In this document: positions 17,244 to 30,846 of the stretch, piece by piece
Layout: each line of letters opens with the position of its first letter
Position numbering within the stretch: position 1 is the stretch's first letter
Source of the DNA: Streptomyces sp. P9-A4
Lineage (GTDB): Bacteria > Actinomycetota > Actinomycetes > Streptomycetales > Streptomycetaceae
Assembly: GCF_036634195.1 (NCBI RefSeq)
Contig: NZ_JAZIFY010000001.1
Coordinates: 1,188,501-1,252,500, forward strand
Reading direction: 5' to 3'
Length of the DNA stretch: 64,000 nucleotides
The notes under the pieces: model-generated
Seen by the model: only the letters and a program-made list of their open reading frames with translations
What the model was told of the DNA's origin: nothing
Database searches by the model: none
Position numbers and translations under genes: made by a program

Positions 17244-17791
17244 TTCTCCACGCTCCTGCGCGCTCCGCCGAGCAGCAGCTCGGCGATCATGTACTGGAAG
17301 TCCTTGGCGGCGACCCGGCCGTCCTGCACGGCCCAGGCGCCGGAACCGATGAGCCCGTAGAGGGCCTCGGTGAGCCAGGCGGGGGTCAGGTCGATCCGGA
17401 AGACGCCTTCTTCCTGGCCTCGCCGGAAGAGGGCGGAGACCCGGGCGTCGAGGCGTTCCCAGCCGTCGTTCTGCTGGTCGCCCTCGAAGAGCTGGTTCTC
17501 GGTCACGAGGAACGAGAGCAGCGGCGCGACGGGCTCGACCTCGGCGATGAGCCGGCGTACGGCCTCGTCGGCGGGCCCTTCAGCGGTGCGGGCCCGGTCG
17601 TGGGCCGCCTCCAGCTCCTGGAGGCCCAGCTCTTCGAGCGCCCGCACCAGGGCCTCCCGCCCGGCGAAGTGCCGGTGCAGCGTGGCCCGGCCGATCCCCG
17701 CGGCGCGGGCGACCTCGTCCATGGTGGCGGTCGCCTTGCGGGTGAGCAGGGCGGCTGCGGCACGGAGCACCTGGATGCGATCGACTGACAT
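17240..17791 (-). CDS. TetR-family transcriptional repressor
   Basis: 183 residues. The N-terminal helix-turn-helix is clear (TMDEVARAAGIGRATLHRHF, about 23-42); the C-terminal ligand domain is Leu/Ala-rich and variable. It very likely represses itself and the downstream exporter. The ATG at 17791 is preferred because the longer frame from 17818 would begin inside the operator palindrome; no strong ribosome binding site is present. A TATGGT -10 candidate (17803-17798) lies just upstream. Confidence 0.92.
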   Translation of the reverse strand: MSVDRIQVLRAAAALLTRKATATMDEVARAAGIGRATLHRHFAGREALVRALEELGLQELEAAHDRARTAEGPADEAVRRLIAEVEPVAPLLSFLVTENQLFEGDQQNDGWERLDARVSALFRRGQEEGVFRIDLTPAWLTEALYGLIGSGAWAVQDGRVAAKDFQYMIAELLLGGARRSVEK

Positions 17792-17806
17792 GAGACGACC
17801 ATACAC

Positions 17807-17832
17807 CGAATGAGACATCGATGTCTCATTCG
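17807..17832. promoter_or_regulatory. 26-bp perfect palindrome, probable TetR operator
   Basis: CGAATGAGACATC followed by its exact reverse complement. It lies 15 bp upstream of the TetR start and covers the -35 position of its promoter (-10 TATGGT). On the other strand GATAAT (17832-17837) could be the -10 of the divergent HAD gene, so one operator may control both directions. Confidence 0.8.
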
Positions 17833-17876
17833 ATAATTCGACGCCTCACCGCAGGCGGGAACGGAATGCTGTGAAC

Positions 17877-18386
17877 ATGACGAAGCCACTGCTGCTGATC
17901 GACGTCGACGGGCCACTGAATCCGTACGCGGCACAGCGCGAGCGGCGCCCCGAGGGGTACACGACGCACCGGATGCGGCCCGGCGGATGGTTCGGGACGA
18001 AGCCGCTGCGGGTCTGGCTGAATCCGGAGCACGGCGACGAGCTGCTCGCGCTCGCCGAGGCGTACGAGCCGGTCTGGGCGACGACCTGGAAGGGTGAGGC
18101 GAACGACTGGATCGGGCCCCATCTCGGGCTGCCCGAGCTGCCGTTCATCGACTGGCCCCAGATGCACGGAAAGGCCCCTCGCGGGACCTTCTGGAAGACG
18201 CAGTACATCCTGGAGTACGCGGCCGGGCGGCCGTTCGCCTGGGTCGACGACGACATCACCTCGTACGACCACGAGTACGTGGAGCGGAACCACCTCGCCG
18301 CCGCCCTGCTCCTGCACGTCGACCCCCGGATCGGGCTGATCCGGCCGGACTTCGACGCACTCGCGGAGTGGGCGGCGGCGCTGTGA
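17877..18386 (+). CDS. HAD-superfamily-like protein
   Basis: 169 residues. LLLIDVDGPLNPYAAQ at the N-terminus matches HAD motif I (D-x-D-G), with both catalytic aspartates, and WVDDDITSYDHEY near residue 122 resembles the acidic motif IV. In between, ATTWKGEANDWIGPHLGLP is typical of small actinobacterial HAD-like proteins including the 'Swiss Army Knife' RNA-repair group. Substrate unknown. ATG 17877 or GTG 17871 are both possible. Divergent from the TetR gene across the palindrome, so possibly co-regulated. Confidence 0.75.
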   Translation: MTKPLLLIDVDGPLNPYAAQRERRPEGYTTHRMRPGGWFGTKPLRVWLNPEHGDELLALAEAYEPVWATTWKGEANDWIGPHLGLPELPFIDWPQMHGKAPRGTFWKTQYILEYAAGRPFAWVDDDITSYDHEYVERNHLAAALLLHVDPRIGLIRPDFDALAEWAAAL

Positions 18387-18432
18387 ACTGCTGAGCGGGC
18401 CTGGTGGGTGGGCCGAGGTGGCCTGCCGGGTG

Positions 18433-20605
<2,173 letters not shown>

Positions 20606-20606
20606 C

Positions 20607-20630
20607 CGCCCCACGCGCGCGCGTGGGGCG
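20607..20630. terminator. 24-bp perfect palindrome between convergent genes
   Basis: CGCCCCACGCGC followed by its exact complement, 2 bp after the stop of the split-barrel gene and 68 bp from the argR stop. It can act in both directions. The centre is alternating CG. Confidence 0.8.
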
Positions 20631-20697
20631 GGGCGGGGGCTTCCCCCACGTCGACGGGCGCGGCGCGAGCGCCGGTCGGGCCGCCGTGCCGGGAGGG

Positions 20698-21234
20698 TCA
20701 GCGGTCCTTCTGGGCCAGGCGCAGCAGGTGGTCGGCCAGGGCCTGGCCGCCCGTGGGGTCGCGGCTGATGAGGAGCAGGGTGTCGTCGCCCGCGATCGTG
20801 CCGAGGATCGCTTGGAGTTCGGCCTGGTCGATGGCCGACGCGAGGAACTGGGCGGCGCCCGGCGGGGTCCGCAGGACCACCAGGTTGGCGGAGGCCTCGG
20901 CCGAGATCAGCAGTTCGCCGGAGAGGCGCCGCATGCGCTCCTCCTTGGCGGACTCGCCGAGCGGTGCCTGCGGGGTGCGGAAGCCGCCCTCGCTGGGCAC
21001 CGCGTAGATCAGCTCGCCGCCGGTGTTGCGGATCTTCACCGCGCCCAGCTCGTCGAGGTCGCGGGAGAGCGTCGCCTGGGTGACGCTCAGCCCGTCGTCC
21101 GCGAGGAGCTTGGCGAGCTGGCTCTGCGAGCGCACCGGCTGCCGGTTGAGAATGTCGACGATCCTGCGGTGGCGTGCGGTGCGGGTCTGCGGAACGGACG
21201 GCCCGCCGTGCTCAATTTCCTGCGCGTCGGTCAT
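20698..21234 (-). CDS. argR: arginine repressor ArgR
   Basis: 178 residues. The N-terminal winged helix ([38 protein letters not shown]) binds ARG boxes. The C-terminal hexamerisation/arginine-binding domain includes [18 protein letters not shown] and [15 protein letters not shown]. Last gene of argCJBDR, starting 7 bp after argD with GGAG upstream of the ATG, so the repressor is made with the enzymes it controls. Targets in this window are probably the argC, argH and argG promoters. Confidence 0.95.
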   Translation of the reverse strand: MTDAQEIEHGGPSVPQTRTARHRRIVDILNRQPVRSQSQLAKLLADDGLSVTQATLSRDLDELGAVKIRNTGGELIYAVPSEGGFRTPQAPLGESAKEERMRRLSGELLISAEASANLVVLRTPPGAAQFLASAIDQAELQAILGTIAGDDTLLLISRDPTGGQALADHLLRLAQKDR

Positions 21235-21241
21235 CGTCGTC

Positions 21242-22447
21242 TCATTCTCCGGTTCGTCCTTGCCCGTTCGCCACGTCGAGGACTCCGGGCAGGGCCCGGA
21301 GGAAGGCGTCCGCCTCGGCGTCGGTGAGGACCAGCGGAGGCATGATCCGTACGACATCGGGGGCGGGCGCGTTCACCAGGAGGCCGGCGTCCTGAGCCGC
21401 CTGCTGCACCTGCGGTGCGAGGGACTCCGTGAGCACGATACCCAGCAGCAGGCCCGCACCACGGACGTGGGAGACCAGCGGGTGGCCCAGACCCTCGATT
21501 CCCTGGCGCAGCCGCTCCCCGACCGCCTTCACGTGGTCGAGGGCCGCGTCGGCGCCGAGGGTGTCCAGTACGGCGAGCCCGGCGGCGCAGGCGATGGGGT
21601 TCCCGCCGAAGGTGGTGCCGTGGTGGCCGGGTGCGAACAGGTCCGCGGCCGGGCCGAACGCGACGGTCGCGCCGAGCGGGAGGCCGCCGCCGAGGCCCTT
21701 GGCGAGGGTGACGACATCGGGCTCGACGCCCTCGTGGGCCTGGTGCTCGAACCAGTGGCCGCAGCGGCCGATGCCCGTCTGCACCTCATCGAGGACGAGC
21801 AGGGTGCCGGTGGCGCGGGTGATCTCCCGTGCGGCCTTGAGGTAGCCGGGCGGCGGGACGACGACGCCGTTCTCGCCCTGGATGGGCTCGATGACGACGA
21901 AGGCGGTGTCCTCGGTGACGGCGGCGCGCAGCGCGTCCACGTCGCCGTACGGGACGTGGGTGACGTCGCCGGGCAGCGGCAGGAACGGGGTCCGCTTGCC
22001 GGGCTGGCCGGTGAGCGCCAGGGATCCCATGGTCCGGCCGTGGAAGCCGCCCTGGGTGGCGACCATGTGGGAGCGGCCGGTGAGCCGGCCGATCTTGAAC
22101 GCGGCCTCGTTGGCCTCGGCGCCCGAGTTGCAGAAGAAGACCTTGCCCGGGCGGCCGAAGAGGCCGAGGAGCTTCTCGGCGAGGGCGACGGGCGGCTCGG
22201 CGACGAAGAGGTTGGAGACGTGGCCGAGGCTCTGGATCTGCCGGGTGACGGCCTCGACGATCGCCGGGTGGGCGTGGCCGAGGGCGTTGACGGCGATGCC
22301 GCCGACGAAGTCGAGGTACTCCTTGCCGTCGGCGTCCCAGACCTTGGCGCCCTCACCGCGGACGAGGGGCAGCTGAGGGGTGCCGTAGTTGTTCATGAGG
22401 GAGCCCTGCCACCGCTGGGTCAGCTGCTCGTTGCCGGTGCCGCTCAT
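21242..22447 (-). CDS. argD: acetylornithine aminotransferase
   Basis: 401 residues, class-III PLP aminotransferase. It converts N-acetylglutamate semialdehyde to N-acetylornithine. [18 protein letters not shown] carries the PLP-contacting Asp, and [14 protein letters not shown] holds the Schiff-base lysine (Lys250). [15 protein letters not shown] is the substrate/cofactor loop. Start ATG shares one base with the argB stop (TGATG). Fourth gene of argCJBDR. Confidence 0.96.
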   Translation of the reverse strand: MSGTGNEQLTQRWQGSLMNNYGTPQLPLVRGEGAKVWDADGKEYLDFVGGIAVNALGHAHPAIVEAVTRQIQSLGHVSNLFVAEPPVALAEKLLGLFGRPGKVFFCNSGAEANEAAFKIGRLTGRSHMVATQGGFHGRTMGSLALTGQPGKRTPFLPLPGDVTHVPYGDVDALRAAVTEDTAFVVIEPIQGENGVVVPPPGYLKAAREITRATGTLLVLDEVQTGIGRCGHWFEHQAHEGVEPDVVTLAKGLGGGLPLGATVAFGPAADLFAPGHHGTTFGGNPIACAAGLAVLDTLGADAALDHVKAVGERLRQGIEGLGHPLVSHVRGAGLLLGIVLTESLAPQVQQAAQDAGLLVNAPAPDVVRIMPPLVLTDAEADAFLRALPGVLDVANGQGRTGE

Positions 22448-23363
22448 CAGTCCCCCTGTCCGTCCGGCACGACCATCGTGCCGATGCCCTCGTCGGTGAA
22501 GATCTCCAGCAGGATCGAGTGCTGGACCCGGCCGTCGATCACGCGGGCCGTGGTGACGCCGTTCCGTACGGCGTGCAGGCAGCCCTCCATCTTGGGGACC
22601 ATGCCGCTGGAGAGCTCGGGCAGCAGCTTCTCCAGCTGGCTCGCGGTGAGCCGGCTGATGACCTCGTCGCTGTTCGGCCAGTCCTCGTACAGGCCCTCGA
22701 CGTCGGTCAGGACCATCAGGGTCTCGGCGCCCAGCGCCGCAGCGAGTGCCGCAGCCGCCGTATCAGCATTGACGTTGTAGACATGTCCGTCGTCCTGGGA
22801 GCGGGCGATGGAGGAGATGACCGGGATGCGGCCGTCCTCCAGGAGCGCCTGGATGGCACCGGTGTCGATGGCGGTGATCTCGCCGACCCGGCCGATGTCG
22901 ATCTGTTCGCCGCCGATCACAGGGCGGTGCCGGGTGGCGGAGATGGTGTGGGCGTCCTCGCCGGTGAGGCCGACGGCGAGCGGGCCGTGCTGGTTGAGCA
23001 GCCCGACGAGCTCGCGCTGCACCTGGCCGGCGAGGACCATCCGTACGACGTCCATGGCGTCCTCGGTGGTGACCCGCAGGCCCGCCTTGAACTCGCTGAC
23101 GATGCCGTGGCGGTCGAGGGCGGCGCTGATCTGGGGGCCGCCGCCGTGGACGACGACCGGCTTGAGGCCGGCCTGGCGCAGGAAGACGACGTCCTGGGCG
23201 AAGGCGGCCTTGAGGTCCTCGTCGATCATGGCGTTGCCGCCGAACTTGATGACGACCGTCTTGCCGTTGTGCCGCGTCAGCCAGGGCAGCGCCTCGATGA
23301 GGATCTGGGCCTTGGGGAGCGCGGTGTGCTTCCGGGTCGTGCTCTCGGGGTTCTGGGGCTCGC

Positions 23364-23367
<4 letters not shown>
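22447..23367 (-). CDS. argB: acetylglutamate kinase
   Basis: 306 residues of the amino-acid kinase family; it phosphorylates N-acetylglutamate. [15 protein letters not shown] and [13 protein letters not shown] are the nucleotide and substrate glycine loops, and [19 protein letters not shown] the conserved C-terminal region. The N-terminal extension ([18 protein letters not shown]) resembles the helix that allows hexamerisation and arginine feedback in other NAGKs. ATG at 23367 overlaps the argJ stop by 4 nt; its stop overlaps argD. Confidence 0.96.
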
Positions 23368-25626
<2,259 letters not shown>

Positions 25627-25757
25627 CGAGAGGTGGTCGGGGTGGCGGGGCTGGGGGTGCCCGAGGGACGGGTGCGTGATCGGCAGGGGCTCGCATGGCG
25701 TCGGCGGGGGCTCGTACGCGGTCGGCGGGCGGGTCGTCGCGCCGGCGGTCGGCGGGG

Positions 25758-26290
25758 CTAGGAGGTCTTTCGGCCCCGGGCCGGGCCGTGGGCGTCCGTC
25801 GGGGCCTCCTCGTCCGGATTCGTGGGCCGGGTCCGTTCGGCCCACGCCGCCACCGGAGGGCCCGCCGCGCCCAGGAGCGCGAAGAACACACCGAGGAGCA
25901 GCCAGCCGGTGTGTCCGAGCGCGAGGACCGCGCCGGTGAGGATCACCGGGGCGAGGGCCTGGCCCGCGTCGAAGCCGATGCCCAGGAGGCCTTGGTACTG
26001 GCCCTGGGCGTGGTCGGGTGCGAGACCGAAGCCGCGTGCGTAACCGCCCGAGGACTCCCACACCTCGCCGACGCTGTGGACGACCACCGCGAGGACGGCG
26101 AGCACCGGTGCGACCCAGGCGGGAACATCGACCGTCAGCGCCATCACCGGGCAGCTGACGAGGAACAGGAACCCGGCGCGGCGGAACGCGCGCCGTGTTC
26201 CTTCGGTCGGGGCAGGGGCTGACAGTTCGGCACGCCCACGAGCGCGACGAGTCCGGCGCAGGCGAAGCCGGCGGCGTTTCCGGTCGGATT
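25758..26290 (-). pseudogene. MFS transporter remnant, 5'-truncated and frameshifted
   Basis: The last 129 residues are an open frame starting at MMALTVDVPAWVAP with three good membrane helices and SVGEVWESSGGYARGFGLAP, typical of the C-terminal half of an MFS protein. Reading upstream in the same frame gives PTEGTRRAFRRAGFLFLVSC without a start; further up, another frame continues the similarity (NPTGNAAGFACAGLVALVGV), so a frameshift lies near 26220-26230. The N-terminal half is absent: the TmrB-like gene begins at 26335. Best read as a decaying gene. Confidence 0.65.
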
Positions 26291-26334
26291 GACAGCGGCC
26301 GTTTCCCGGGGTTCGGCTCGGCCCGCGCCGCCCA

Positions 26335-26859
26335 TCACCCCCTCACGGACTCCGCGATCCGCTGCGCGGCCTGGCCGGGCGTGAGGTGTGTGGTGTCGAC
26401 GACCTCGGCCTCACCGTGCAGCCACGTGCGGGCGGCCTCGGCGTAGTGCTGGAGGTGGTGGAGACGGAACGGGGAGTCGGGGCCGATGACGGTGTCGCCC
26501 GCGATGCGCCGGCGCAGGGTCTCCTGGTCGGCGTGGAGCACGAAGTGCCGTACCGGAATGCCGTGGCGGGCGAGGCCCGCGCCGATCTCGCGCCAGTACT
26601 CCTCGACCAGGACGGTCATCGGCATCACCAGAGTGCCGCCGGTGTAGTCGAGCACGCGGCGGGCGGTCTCGACGACGAGCGGGCGCCACGGCGGCCAGTG
26701 CTGGAAGTTGTCCGTCGCAGGCAGCCCGGGCGTGATGTCCATGAGCGTCTCGCCGACCTTCTCGGCGTCGAGGACCCGCGAATCGGGGATCAGGTCCCGC
26801 ACGAGTGCGGCGGTCGTCGTCTTGCCCACGCCGTGGGTGCCGTTGAGCCATACGATCAT
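26335..26859 (-). CDS. TmrB-like P-loop ATPase/kinase
   Basis: 174 residues. MIVWLNGTHGVGKTTTAALV is a Walker A loop with the short N-terminus typical of TmrB (tunicamycin-resistance) and related nucleoside-kinase-like proteins. HFVLHADQETLRRRI gives the lid arginines and EVVDTTHLTPGQAAQRI the C-terminal helix. The role is probably phosphorylation or ATP-dependent binding of a small hydrophobic compound; not certain. ATG 26859 is at the conserved beginning. It separates the arginine operon from argG. Confidence 0.8.
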   Translation of the reverse strand: MIVWLNGTHGVGKTTTAALVRDLIPDSRVLDAEKVGETLMDITPGLPATDNFQHWPPWRPLVVETARRVLDYTGGTLVMPMTVLVEEYWREIGAGLARHGIPVRHFVLHADQETLRRRIAGDTVIGPDSPFRLHHLQHYAEAARTWLHGEAEVVDTTHLTPGQAAQRIAESVRG

Positions 26860-27047
26860 GGGCTCGAATTTAGCGTCGGCTGCGGAGGTACGGGGCTGAA
26901 CCCCTGAACGGAGGCGCGCGGCGAGGGCGGGCGCGAGCCACGAGAGGCACGCCGTACGGGAGGCATCACCTACCGAAGCCGCCGACGGCAGCAGGGGTGG
27001 ACCGGCGCCGGACGCGCCGGTTCCGTCATCACTCACCACCACCCCCT

Positions 27048-28537
<1,490 letters not shown>

Positions 28538-28571
28538 CCCACCCCCGTCGAGCCCCCCGCTCGACCACCCC

Positions 28572-28611
28572 CGGAAGCCGGCTCGACGCCCCCGCGTCGA
28601 GCCGGCTTCCG
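28572..28611 (+). terminator. argG terminator
   Basis: Perfect 18-bp stem (CGGAAGCCGGCTCGACGC and its complement) with a 4-nt CCCC loop, 34 bp after the argG stop. Confidence 0.88.
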
Positions 28612-28741
28612 CGCGTGGAAACTCGGGCGCACGGGGGCCATCGGCCCTGCATAATGCGCGGGCGCTCCGTTGAGCGAGCGCGCGTGATCGGCACGGAACA
28701 GGGCGGGGCCGGGGGTGGCCTGCCCATGGGGAGACATCGGG

Positions 28742-29242
28742 ATGACGGGTACGGCAGGGGTGGCGGGGGCCGCGGAGGCGGCAGAGGCCGCCGGGGCTGC
28801 GGAGGCCGCCGGGGCTGCGGAGGCCGCCGGGGCTGCAGGGGTGGTCCGGACGGCGGGGCGGGACTGTCCCGAGTGCGGCGCGCACGTGCCGGACGGCGGG
28901 CGCTATGTCACCTGGTGCGCGGCGTGCGACTGGAACGTGGACCCCGGGACGCGGGACGAGGAGACGCCGGGGCGCGTCGAACGCCTGCGCCGGCGCCTGG
29001 CCCAGCGCGACGGGGAACGACTCCTCGCGGAGCTCACGGAGGGAACGGACCGGACGGGGCTCGCCGGACGTACGGGGCTCACGGAAGGCGCGGGGGCCTC
29101 GCAGCGCACGGAACCCTCACAGCGCACGGAACCCTCGGAGCGCCCGGGTCCTGCGGAGCGTACGGCGTCCGCCGAGCCCGCAGAGTCCTCCCGGCGACCG
29201 GCGCGGCGCGGCCTCGCCGGCCGGATGGCCGTACGGGGCTGA
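28742..29242 (+). CDS. zinc-ribbon protein with Ala-Glu repeat tail
   Basis: About 166 residues. The first 35 are almost only Ala, Glu and Gly (AAEAAGAAEAAGAAEAAG), encoded by 18-bp tandem repeats at about 28760-28838. Then CPECGAHVPDGGRYVTWCAACDW gives a four-cysteine zinc ribbon, followed by an Arg/Glu-rich helix (VERLRRRLAQRDGERLLAEL) and a low-complexity Thr/Glu/Pro tail. The ribbon plus following helix resembles the N-terminus of actinobacterial membrane proteins carrying an M48-type peptidase, but no peptidase part follows here. Function unknown; start ATG 28742 has GGGGAG about 10 nt upstream. Confidence 0.6.
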   Translation: MTGTAGVAGAAEAAEAAGAAEAAGAAEAAGAAGVVRTAGRDCPECGAHVPDGGRYVTWCAACDWNVDPGTRDEETPGRVERLRRRLAQRDGERLLAELTEGTDRTGLAGRTGLTEGAGASQRTEPSQRTEPSERPGPAERTASAEPAESSRRPARRGLAGRMAVRG

Positions 29243-29256
29243 GCCGTCGCCCCCTC

Positions 29257-29283
29257 TGTCACATCGCCCAGCGCCCTCGCGTC
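29257..29283 (+). promoter_or_regulatory. ECF41-type autoregulated promoter
   Basis: TGTCACA (29257-29263), exactly 16 bp, CGTC (29280-29283): this equals the published ECF41 target pattern. It lies 35 bp upstream of the SigJ-like gene, so the factor probably drives its own expression. I found no second copy in the window. Confidence 0.78.
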
Positions 29284-29318
29284 AACACCGTGACGGATTC
29301 GACGAGGAGTGGGGCGCC

Positions 29319-30281
29319 ATGCACGACGACACCTTTCTGACGGCGCTGACCGGGCGCTTCGACGCCCACGAGGAACAGCTGCGGAACGTGGCCCTGCGGA
29401 TCACGGGCTCGCCGGCCGAGGCCGAGCAGGCGCTCGCGGCGGCACGGGCGGGCCTCGGCCGGGACGAGGGGGCGGCGGGGGTACGGGCCTGGCTGACGGC
29501 ACTCGTGGGCCTGGAGTGCGTACGGCGAGTCCAGGGGCGCGGGGCGGAGGGCGAGACCGGGGCGGGCGGAGCCGGTGCGAGCGAGACCGGGGCGGGCGGA
29601 GCCGGTGCGAGCGAGACCGGGGCGGGCGGAGCCGGTGCGAGCGAGACCGGTGGGGGTGGGACCGGTGCGAGCGGGAGTGGTGGGGGTGCGCCCGGTCCCC
29701 GCGCCGCAGCGGACGCGGACCGGTGCCCCCTCGATTCCGTCTGGCTCGCGCTGTTCGTCGTACTGGAATCCCTCAGGGCCGAGGAACGGCTCGTCTACGT
29801 CCTGCACGACGTCTTCGGTCTGCCGCCGTACGAGACCGCCCGTATCGCCGGTGGATCACCGGACGAGGTGGGGCGCCTGGCCCGGCGGGTGCGGGCCCGG
29901 ATCCGGGGCGGCGGGGCGGCCGGATCCGAAGGGGACGCCGGGCGGCAGCGGGCCGTCGTGGACCGGTTCCTGGCTGCCGCACGCGCGCGTGACGCCCGTG
30001 TGCTCGCCGCCGTGCTGGACCCGGACGTCGTCGCGTACTCCGAGCGCGGCCCGGTGCACGGCGCACCGGCGGTCTCCGAGGGGGCGGCGGCGTTCGCGCG
30101 GTTCGCGGACGCCTCCCGGCCCGCGCTGGTCGACGGCGCCCTCGGAGCGGTCGCGTTCGTCGACGGGCGGCCGGTCTCCGCGGTGGCGTTCACGCTCCGC
30201 CTGGGCCGCATCACGACCCTGACCATCACCACCGGAGAGCACCGGGTACGCGCCCTCGACCTGGCCTTTCCTGAATCCTGA
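29319..30281 (+). CDS. SigJ/ECF41-like sigma factor with C-terminal SnoaL-like domain
   Basis: 320 residues. Sigma2-like helices (HEEQLRNVALRITGSPAEAE, VRAWLTALVGLECVRRV) are followed by a repeat-rich linker, sigma4 (LRAEERLVYVLHDVFGLPPY, TARIAGGSPDEVGRLARRV) and a SnoaL-like C-terminal domain (VVDRFLAAARARDARVLAAV) that in ECF41 factors tunes activity instead of an anti-sigma. The usual DGGG motif is replaced by SERG, and the sigma2 tryptophans are missing, so it is divergent. The linker has three exact 30-bp repeats (ETGAGGAGAS). A matching promoter lies upstream. The usual COE-type partner gene is not adjacent. Confidence 0.82.
   Translation: MHDDTFLTALTGRFDAHEEQLRNVALRITGSPAEAEQALAAARAGLGRDEGAAGVRAWLTALVGLECVRRVQGRGAEGETGAGGAGASETGAGGAGASETGAGGAGASETGGGGTGASGSGGGAPGPRAAADADRCPLDSVWLALFVVLESLRAEERLVYVLHDVFGLPPYETARIAGGSPDEVGRLARRVRARIRGGGAAGSEGDAGRQRAVVDRFLAAARARDARVLAAVLDPDVVAYSERGPVHGAPAVSEGAAAFARFADASRPALVDGALGAVAFVDGRPVSAVAFTLRLGRITTLTITTGEHRVRALDLAFPES
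29553..29672 (+). repeat. 30-bp in-frame tandem repeats in sigma-factor linker
   Basis: Three exact 30-bp units (29553-29582, 29583-29612, 29613-29642) and a degenerate fourth (29643-29672), each coding a Gly/Ala/Ser/Glu/Thr decapeptide. They lengthen the linker between sigma2 and sigma4 without breaking the frame. Confidence 0.9.
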
Positions 30282-30389
30282 CCCCCTCGGGTACGGGGTG
30301 GACCCCGACCCGCGTGTCAGGGTCAACTCCGTGGAAGGGCAGGGTGATCCCGGACAGCGGGGCAGCCGGTCGACGCCTAGCCTTGAGGC

Positions 30390-30794
30390 ATGATCATCGA
30401 TGCGCAGACCCGGGTAAGGGTCGCCCGCCCTTCACGGGATCTGGCCGCCGCCGAGCGGTTCTACGTCGACGGACTCGGACTTGAGGTGCAGTGGCGAAGC
30501 ACCTCGGCGGAGCCGGGCAGGCACGACCTGCTCATGGTCGGGCCTCCGGACGGAAGTTGGCACTTCGAGCTGACGCGTGATCCCGGGCGTCCGCTGGAGC
30601 CCGCCCCGACCGTGGACGACCTGTTCGTCGTCTATCTGGGGGCGCCCGTCGAGGAAGAGCAGGTGCGGCGGCTGGTCGAGGCCGGTGGGACCCGGGTGGC
30701 CGCGCACAATCCGTACTGGGACGAGTGGGGTGTCACCGTCGCCGACCCCGACGGGTACCGACTCGTCCTGTGCTCCCGCACCTGGGGCATATGA
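30390..30794 (+). CDS. VOC (glyoxalase/dioxygenase) family protein
   Basis: 134 residues, one vicinal-oxygen-chelate module: RVARPSRDLAAAERFYVDGL at the N-terminus, HFELTRDP in the middle and VTVADPDGYRLVLCSRTW at the end are typical. Metal ligand positions cannot be fixed with certainty. Substrate unknown; some members bind metals, others drugs such as bleomycin. ATG 30390 has TAGCCT 6 nt upstream and no ribosome binding site, so it may be leaderless. Monocistronic, closed by a hairpin. Confidence 0.8.
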   Translation: MIIDAQTRVRVARPSRDLAAAERFYVDGLGLEVQWRSTSAEPGRHDLLMVGPPDGSWHFELTRDPGRPLEPAPTVDDLFVVYLGAPVEEEQVRRLVEAGGTRVAAHNPYWDEWGVTVADPDGYRLVLCSRTWGI

Positions 30795-30796
30795 GG

Positions 30797-30831
30797 GCGG
30801 GGCGCGGCGGGAGGTCCCGGCCGCGCCCCGC
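30797..30831. terminator. hairpin between convergent VOC and rlmG-like genes
   Basis: GCGGGGCGCGG pairs with CCGCGCCCCGC (11 bp) across a 13-nt loop, 2 bp after the VOC stop and 16 bp from the rlmG-like stop. Confidence 0.7.
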
Positions 30832-30846
30832 TCCCGCGGAATCGGA

